Shown one piece after another: positions 57,573-64,000 of a stretch of 64,000 nucleotides of DNA. Each line of letters starts with the position of its first letter. Position 1 is the stretch's first letter. This DNA comes from Narthecium ossifragum (taxonomy: Eukaryota; Streptophyta; Magnoliopsida; Dioscoreales; Nartheciaceae), in assembly GCA_963920575.1 (NCBI GenBank), contig OY986964.1:33847685-33911684 (forward strand), read 5' to 3'. A program made the position numbers and the translations under genes. The notes below the pieces were generated by a model. It had not been told where the DNA came from, searched no databases, and saw nothing but the letters and a program-made list of their open reading frames with translations.

Positions 57573-59104
57573 GGTTATCTATTAATCTATGGCTCTGGCT
57601 AATAAGTTTGATCATTTAGAGAAGAACTAGCTCATTTGACTATGAGAATTGTCGACTTCGAGTATGATGATATGTCTTTTTTTAGCAGCTTAATTTTTTT
57701 GCTTTATTATGGAATCAAATGCTGGTCCTCTAGATTTTTCCATTATTAGTTAATATAGCCGGCCAAAAAAAAAGATTAATATAAGATGAGGTCAGTGTCC
57801 CGACATGATCGGATTGCATCGTTGTACGTCTGCCGTCTGATGCCGCGGGCCAAACAAATGCTCGTGTCCGATCGTGGGTCAGCGGTCTTACAAGCCCAAA
57901 ACCAGCACATTAATTGTCGGATTTAGATGAAATAATTGGACCCATAGGCCCGACTTGGTCACCGCTTTAGATCATCCGTAGTTCGGATCAGAATTGGGAT
58001 TCGCCGGATATAATTCTAGGCCCACCATGGCCTGGCCTGCAATAAAAAAAAAACCCTTTTTCTTAATTAATTTTCTAAACTCCATAGGCTCTGATGCAAA
58101 TATAGGTTCGAAATCCCAGCCGTGCTTGGAGCATGGTGTTTTAATTTGTGGTTAATACTAGATGCAAATATAGGTTCGAAATCCAAGTCCGATTTTAACC
58201 AGTTATGGTCATCAACTCATGATGTTGTATGGGTCATAAGATTAATCGTAGGAAATATTCAAAAGTATGATATTTCATTGGAATTTTAGATGCTCGTGTA
58301 GTGAAAAATCCAGCAAATATTTTACTGATTTCAAAGAAAACCAAATTTTCTTATACTACAGCTTCTTAGAAATATCAAAATATTTTAAAAACGGAGCTTC
58401 GAAAGCCCTGGGAGAGCCCCAGACGTCAGGGAAGAAGGTGATGTTATTGTTAACTAATTCGTTTCATCATGGGAGCTGCTAGCTTCCAAAATGATCAAAT
58501 CATAAAGAAAATTTTTTTCCAGATTATTTTGGTTGCTTTAATATATAATTAACAACTTTTACAAATGCTAGTTGTCGAGATTTTCTATGGGTTAATACTG
58601 AGCAAAAATGTTTGAATTGAGACTATCACAACATCAGAGCGAGGATGTAAAGGCTGGTTTGCTGCATCAGACGGTACTCCATTGATGGTTGACGTGTCTG
58701 TTTGGCACATAGCATCGCACCAATTTAGCCCCATAAAAAACATTCCAATTATACGGTTTTTATGTTGTATCACACGATATGGTCATATTACTTTCAGAAC
58801 AATACAGCTATACAAGTTAAATAAATTTTAATTATTTAGTGATTTTTAGTAGATGATATATATAATACTAGGGTTATTAGATATAGCCGATCAAATCCGA
58901 CTTAACAACCCCCCCCTCTATTCTCCACCGTTAGATATGATAGATATAAACACAAAAGTTATTCTCTAATGTATGATAGGATGCACATCTATTATATAAA
59001 ATCCAATGCATGCTATCATATTGCTGAGTAACGTGGGGTGATTACCGGGTGATTAGGAAAGACAGAAAAGACTAGTGGAGGATGGTTGTCACACTTGCCA
59101 ACTG
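57573..59104. other. 3' part of block B and downstream repeat
   Basis: Non-coding sequence of block B up to about 58520, unassigned sequence to about 58730, then the second copy of the 380-bp repeat. No gene recognised. Confidence 0.5.
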
Positions 59105-60477
59105 GCAAGGGGGGCCTTGCATTGGAAGGGACTATGCATAGCTGCCGACGAGCTACGTAAGGGTTTCTCGTGTCGGGCGGGCTATGGGAGTAAATTAAAA
59201 TTTATGCATGATATCTGGGTTACAGAGGACAGGTTCTTGAATTATCCTACTGTGGTTAGTATTGATGAGGATATGGATGCTCTCTTGGTGGGGGAGTTAA
59301 TGGATGATAGAGGATGGGTTTCAATTAAGCTGAGAAGTACGTGCTTGCCATCCTCTTCTTGTTGAAACTATCGGTGTACTTTCTATTCTACCTGACAAAG
59401 ATAGATGTCGTTGGTCATATTCGCCATCTGGGTCAGTGAACTCTGCCTCTGCTTACTTTCTAATTATGCCTGAGAGGCCAGTTGATGATGATGAGACGGA
59501 GTGGAGCAATGTTTGGAGGTTGGTGGTGGGGCCTAGAGTGCGGTTCTTCATGTGGAAGGTTTTGCATGGAAAATTGTCTGTTCGGGATGTCCTTTGGATG
59601 TTTTGTGGGGCTTCGAAAAGGGAGTGTCCTAGATGCGGCGCTGAGAGGGAGACTAATACACATGTGTTGGCTGAGTGTGGGGTGGTGCAGTGAATGTTGC
59701 AACTGATTCTTACAAGGGACGAGTCCACTACCAGTGCTATTGGGGTACTCGCTAGAGGGGCTAGTTGAGATCATGCTCAATTCTGGAAGTTATGATGAGG
59801 CTCGAAGGAGGGAAGCGTATATTGGTTATGCTTTATGGTTGGCTTGGAAAGACAGGAACATTGCTATTTATGATGGTGAGGGGCGAGGAAGTTGGTGTCT
59901 TGGCGAGACGTGCTACGAAATTAGCGGAGGAGTTTTTACAGCAGTGGGAATGCCGCGCGTGCCGAGGCTATCTTACGGAAGAGTAAGGAACGAGTCAATG
60001 TTATACGGTCAGATGCTTCATGGTTTGCTGGACGCGCAACGATCAGAGTCGTGATTTTTGCCGGAGAGAAAATAAGGTGGCTATAGGAGAGTCAACTTGT
60101 GTCAATTCGGTCCTTCATGCAGAATTGAAGGCCATCTTGTTTGCCTTATAATATGCAAAAGTGGATGGTATGCGTCGCTTTGTCGTCGAGTCAGACTCAC
60201 GATATGCTATTGATGTCCTTAACGAAAGACGGGTTTGGACGCCAGATATAGAGGAAACTGTGCGCGAGATTTGGCTTCAAACGTCCATTTTGGGATCTGT
60301 TTTGTTTACTCCTATCCCACGGGGTAAAAATGTAATAGTTGATGGTATAGCTCGGTCATGTCGATCCTCCGGGGTTCCTATTGTTTGGAAACCGGAGGAC
60401 GGCCAACCGGCGCTGGATAAGTTTTTGTAATTCTAGCTTACGGGTTCAACTCATCAAAAAAAAAAAAAAAAAAAAAA
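59105..60477 (+). mobile_element. LINE 3' fragment with poly-A tail
   Basis: The plus strand encodes degenerate LINE ORF2 parts in order: the reverse-transcriptase tail (about 59110-59330, GYGSKLKFMHDIWV), zinc-binding region (59436-59690, LVVGPRVRFFMWKVLHGKLS and ECPRCGAERETNTHVLAEC), and RNase H-like domain (60120-60430, RFVVESDSRYAIDVL). These are separated by stops and frameshifts. A run of 22 A ends it at 60477. The 5' end lies in the 380-bp repeat. No target duplication could be paired with confidence. Confidence 0.75.
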
Positions 60478-60953
60478 TTGACAATGAGGGCCACCTAGTT
60501 ACTTTATAAGATAGTTACTGGTTGGCCCGTTGTGCCACCTTACACGATTACCGATCAAACATGCTCTTACGCCCGCTCCTTTCTCACCGTTATATATATA
60601 CGATTTAGATATAAACACAAAGAATTATTCTCTAATGTGATGGAATACACTTTATTTATTTTATAAGATAGATATTTGCAAGTCAGCCGAGATGATTATT
60701 TGTTTTGTTAATATTAACAGAGATTATGCATAATATCCATTTTTAGTAAATTCTTCAGAATTAGAATGTTTAAATAAGAAAACAGTAAAAAATTCTGAAA
60801 TACATAAAAATACAATTCTTATTATGCACTATTTTTAATGTAAAATAAAGTCTTTCCGAGGGGCAACATGGAAAATTTGCCTGAAGCGCGACACAGTAGA
60901 CTGCTGCCACTTGGAGACGGACGGAGCTTCCAAAGCCTTCGGAGAGCCGCAGG

Positions 60954-60992
<39 letters not shown>

Positions 60993-61117
60993 CATTTCCA
61001 CAGAGCTTCCGCTCTTTTAACGCCTCTTCTCCTTCTTACCCACTCAAACCCCCGCGGCTCGACGATATATACTCCTCTATCTCTCTCCTTTCCTACTCTC
61101 GCTCTCTATCCAGTTCC
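60478..61117 (+). promoter_or_regulatory. Upstream region and leader of the pyruvate kinase gene
   Basis: It contains a partial third copy of the 380-bp repeat (to about 60665), then the promoter. A (CT)n microsatellite of about 18 units lies at 60956-60990, within the probable 5' leader. CT-rich leaders are common in plastid-protein genes. TATA-like GATATATAC lies at 61064-61072. Confidence 0.45.
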
Positions 61118-64000
61118 ATGGCGGCGATGGCGGAGATCGGCGGAGGACTCGCGGTGCGGATGCCGGTGCCCGATGGGGCCACTTACCGGCCCCGGCTCAT
61201 TGGCGGAGGCGCCGCCGCCGGTTGGCGGAGGTTGCCGTGGCGGACGGGGCGGGGCATGGCGGTGATGTCGATGAAGGCTGCTGAGAAGAGCGATAGGATC
61301 TCTGACGATGTCAGCCCGCCTAATGGCCCTGTGATCAGCTCGCCGGTGAGTGATTCTTGGAATTCTTGTGTCTGTAAATGCGGGGGTTGGTGTTCGTGAT
61401 TTTTGAAAATTTTGGCAGATTGAATCCCATGATCGAGGCCCGGTGGTCTCTTGAGTCTCTTATGCTGATGACTATAGTGACTACTCTATGTATGCCAAGC
61501 GTCAAAGTAGCTTTTTGTGTGACAAAAAACGATTAGTGACCAAGAAGGATTCATTTTTCTCCTCTTGATCATTGCAAATCTTTTTTTACTTATTGGACTC
61601 CCATTTTGTTGAGTTTTTGTAGATCCATGATCATTGAGGTATATTGATTCCATGCTCTGTCGGGTCCCTGATGGTGATATTTATAAAAGTAGCTTTCTTG
61701 GCAACCCAAACCCTTATTTTTTTACCAAAGCTTTTGTGGATCTTGTGAATTAATCCTTTTGTGGATAGTTATTTTACAAGTATGTTGCCCTATCAACATA
61801 CGTTACACTGGTGGCTTGATTTCTTTGATCTAGAGTTGTTGCGGATTTACTGTGTTACGATGGCCATCAAATCAGTAGTTCTTCGTGATCCCAAACAGTA
61901 TTTCTTAATGTAAATGTCAGCCCTTTCAATGTCATTCTTAATCCTAAAATGCAAAAAGTTTGAGTGAATAAATCCATGATGATTGGTGCTTTGACACCAG
62001 AGGTCAAACTTTTCGTGTCTCTGATGTGGTGTCAACAATGTACAACTACTCTTGACTGATCAGCATCAGAGAAGTTCTTTTGTTAGTGGTTATTTTTTGC
62101 CTTAACATTCCCTTTTTAAAACTGTTCTTAGCGAAGCTTTAAAACTTTTGATGACCTGGATACATTAGAAATTGAATAGAATTTCTTCCTCGGATGGTGA
62201 TGTCAATTTTTTTAGAACTACCATGAACTGATGGGCATCAATTTTTAGCTTCTTTTGGTGATTCATTCTGTTAAGGATGGAACAAACTTTTCCGGACCTT
62301 TTACTTACACCATGAAAAAAGTAAACTCACATTGATGAACCCATGGTAATCTAGGTACGTTGAATTTGCAACTGGAGTGCAACAATGTGCTTCTTTTCTC
62401 TGGTTGCGCATTAAAGTCTGATATGTGATCTTGCTGGCACAAAAGAATTTGAGGGGAAATGAATTTGATCTTGCTGGCACAAATCATACCCTGAGCATTA
62501 TTTTTATTCACCCTGATCTCGATGCCAAGTGGCTGATGGCCCCATGAGCCTGGTGATCGCGGTTTGTGATCTAAATTGATTACCTGATCAGCATTAAGTT
62601 TAGTACTTTGGTGTTAGGAGGTGTTTGTTATTCATACAAAGAAGGCTTTTTGAAGACTGTTACTCAATATGACCCCTTAAGAGCAAAAGATGAGTTTTGA
62701 TCTGCTATCATATGGTGCCTTCCTTGCTTATGGCAATATCTGTAGCATGAGTAATGTTACCTTAATGGGAACAGTCCGGGTCTACCCTTAATGCACTCTC
62801 TATACATGTCCTGGTCACTGGTATATAGACAAGGAGATAATTGACATGCATCATCTTTGGACATCATCTGAATGTGCAGTGTTTTGGATCTTGTCACCCA
62901 TTTATTATGATTGAACTAAATGAACCAATGGCTTGCTTAACCGACTTTATTGTGCATGCTGAATTATCAGGGGCCGCAAACAACTGAATATAAAGTAGCT
63001 TCTAGTGCTCAAAGGAAAACAAAGATAGTGTGTACAATTGGCCCATCAACGAGTTCAAGAGAAATGATATGGAAACTGGCAGAAACAGGAATGAACGTAG
63101 CCCGGCTCAATATGTCTCATGGAGACCATAAGTCGCACCAGAAAACTATCGATTTGGTCAAAGAATACAATGCTCAGTCCAAAGACAATGTTATTGCCAT
63201 AATGCTGGACACCAAGGTACTTTTGTTGCTTTCAATCATATTATCTTTTATGTCAATAATGAAAATTGTAGTGGTTCATATCTGTATGTTGTTGGCTTCT
63301 ATGTTTATATAGTTTCTTGCATTCATCCAGGTATTAAGACACGAGAATCAGCATTATCCACTGTTTGCAAATTCTTATAACCCTTCTTCTATGGACCTCT
63401 TTACTTTATCCCAGCTGTCAGTTAATGGCTTTTGTTTTGACTTCTCCCTGAATCTTGAGTTTAATTTTTTGCTTTGAAGTTAGGTTTATTTTTTGCCTAT
63501 TTCACTATTTAAATTTTGTGGGAGATGAACTTGACCTTTATTCACTGACTGCATCCTAATAGAGCATGACATTTAGTCTGAATTAGTTTCTCCTCCAAGA
63601 ATACAGTGAGATATCTTGCTGATGATGATAGTTGTCTATGAAAACACTGATTCGATATGTATAGCCATTTGATCCTTAGTTCCTCTGGTATCTTAGTTCC
63701 ACTCATTTCTTTTAGTTTCTTCAACAATAAGTGATTCTGACAATTATGCTAGGTACATCCCTGTTAGAGGGCATTTGTTTAAAGTGGTAGCAGCTTAGGC
63801 CTTTGATTTGGGGATGATAATACTTATATGTGGTCATTATGAGTTTGTAAATGATTAGGTTTTAGGATGCTTTTCTTGGTAATTTTCTTTTTATAGTTTA
63901 TTTCTTTGCCTCAGTCAATTTTGAAATGTTAATGACATAAAAAATTTCTGTTCTTCCTTTTTGTTCAATGTATGCTAGAACCTAGTGCTACTCTGAGTCA
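61118..64000 (+). CDS. Plastidial pyruvate kinase, beta-type (5' part; continues outside window)
   Basis: The enzyme converts phosphoenolpyruvate and ADP to pyruvate and ATP, feeding plastid fatty-acid synthesis. Two coding exons are visible: 61118-61345 (76 codons) and 62971-63216 (82 codons), in phase. Exon 1 is a transit-peptide-like region rich in Ala, Gly and Arg (MAAMAEIGGGLAVRMPVP). Exon 2 starts the catalytic barrel: RKTKIVCTIGPSTSSREMIWKLAETGMNVARLNMSHGDH and EYNAQSKDNVIAIMLDTK, ending at the point where GPEVRSGD should follow. That next exon is not within the window, so intron 2 exceeds 780 bp. The sequence resembles Arabidopsis plastid beta subunits more than the alpha subunit. The start is the Met at 61118, just after the CT-rich leader. 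Confidence 0.88.

Larger units (their letters stand above)
55139..58520. repeat. Segmental duplication block B
   Basis: This is the second copy of the block described at 47335-51215, shorter mainly because it lacks one tandem 180-bp unit, the 152-bp insertion, two minisatellite units and part of the 3' non-coding sequence. Gene order and orientation are the same. Confidence 0.9.

Overview
The window is nuclear DNA from a flowering plant. It has intron-rich genes with GT..AG junctions, plant-specific families (a DYW-class PPR protein, a class III peroxidase, the CG methyltransferase MET1, a plastid pyruvate kinase, EC1/ECA1-like secreted proteins) and abundant small DNA transposons, LINEs and a SINE. 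The overall style suggests a monocot outside the grasses, but I cannot name the species. All exon maps were read by eye from splice sites, phase and family conservation, without transcripts.

Region 1-6.5 kb is a transposon nest. A PIF/Harbinger transposase on the minus strand is split by a 1.65-kb solo LTR, and its distal end carries a GC-rich MITE. Abutting it at a shared TAA is a Harbinger-type non-autonomous element, whose TA-rich core holds a fragment that looks like an endogenous pararetrovirus.

Region 6.7-43.5 kb is the conserved-gene core: an intronless PPR-DYW gene (6739-8556), a ten-exon type I inositol polyphosphate 5-phosphatase (12753-19055), a four-exon peroxidase resembling Arabidopsis PER20 (21632-23636), a minus-strand cluster of two box C/D snoRNAs (24476-24846), a twelve-exon MET1 (26804-34217), an eight-exon plastid-type PRPP synthetase on the minus strand (37736-42251), and a decayed CIPK-type kinase fragment. 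MITEs sit in introns of the peroxidase and MET1. Two inverted-repeat elements, one with a GA-repeat core, lie between MET1 and the PRPP synthetase.

Region 44-58.5 kb is a cluster of six intronless genes for small secreted six-cysteine proteins of the EC1/ECA1 (prolamin-like) type. Two are older singletons. The other four form two head-to-head pairs made by duplication of a 3.4-3.9-kb block. The copies differ in a TPPPHAA minisatellite, a C-terminal frameshift and a 152-bp insertion. Between and after the blocks lie a tRNA-type SINE, a LINE inserted into another LINE, and a third LINE 3' end.

Region 61.1-64 kb holds the first two coding exons of a plastidial pyruvate kinase, which continues past the window edge. 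The genes do not form one pathway. MET1 and the PRPP synthetase both serve proliferating cells, and the peroxidase-PRPP synthetase neighbourhood appears to be old microsynteny.
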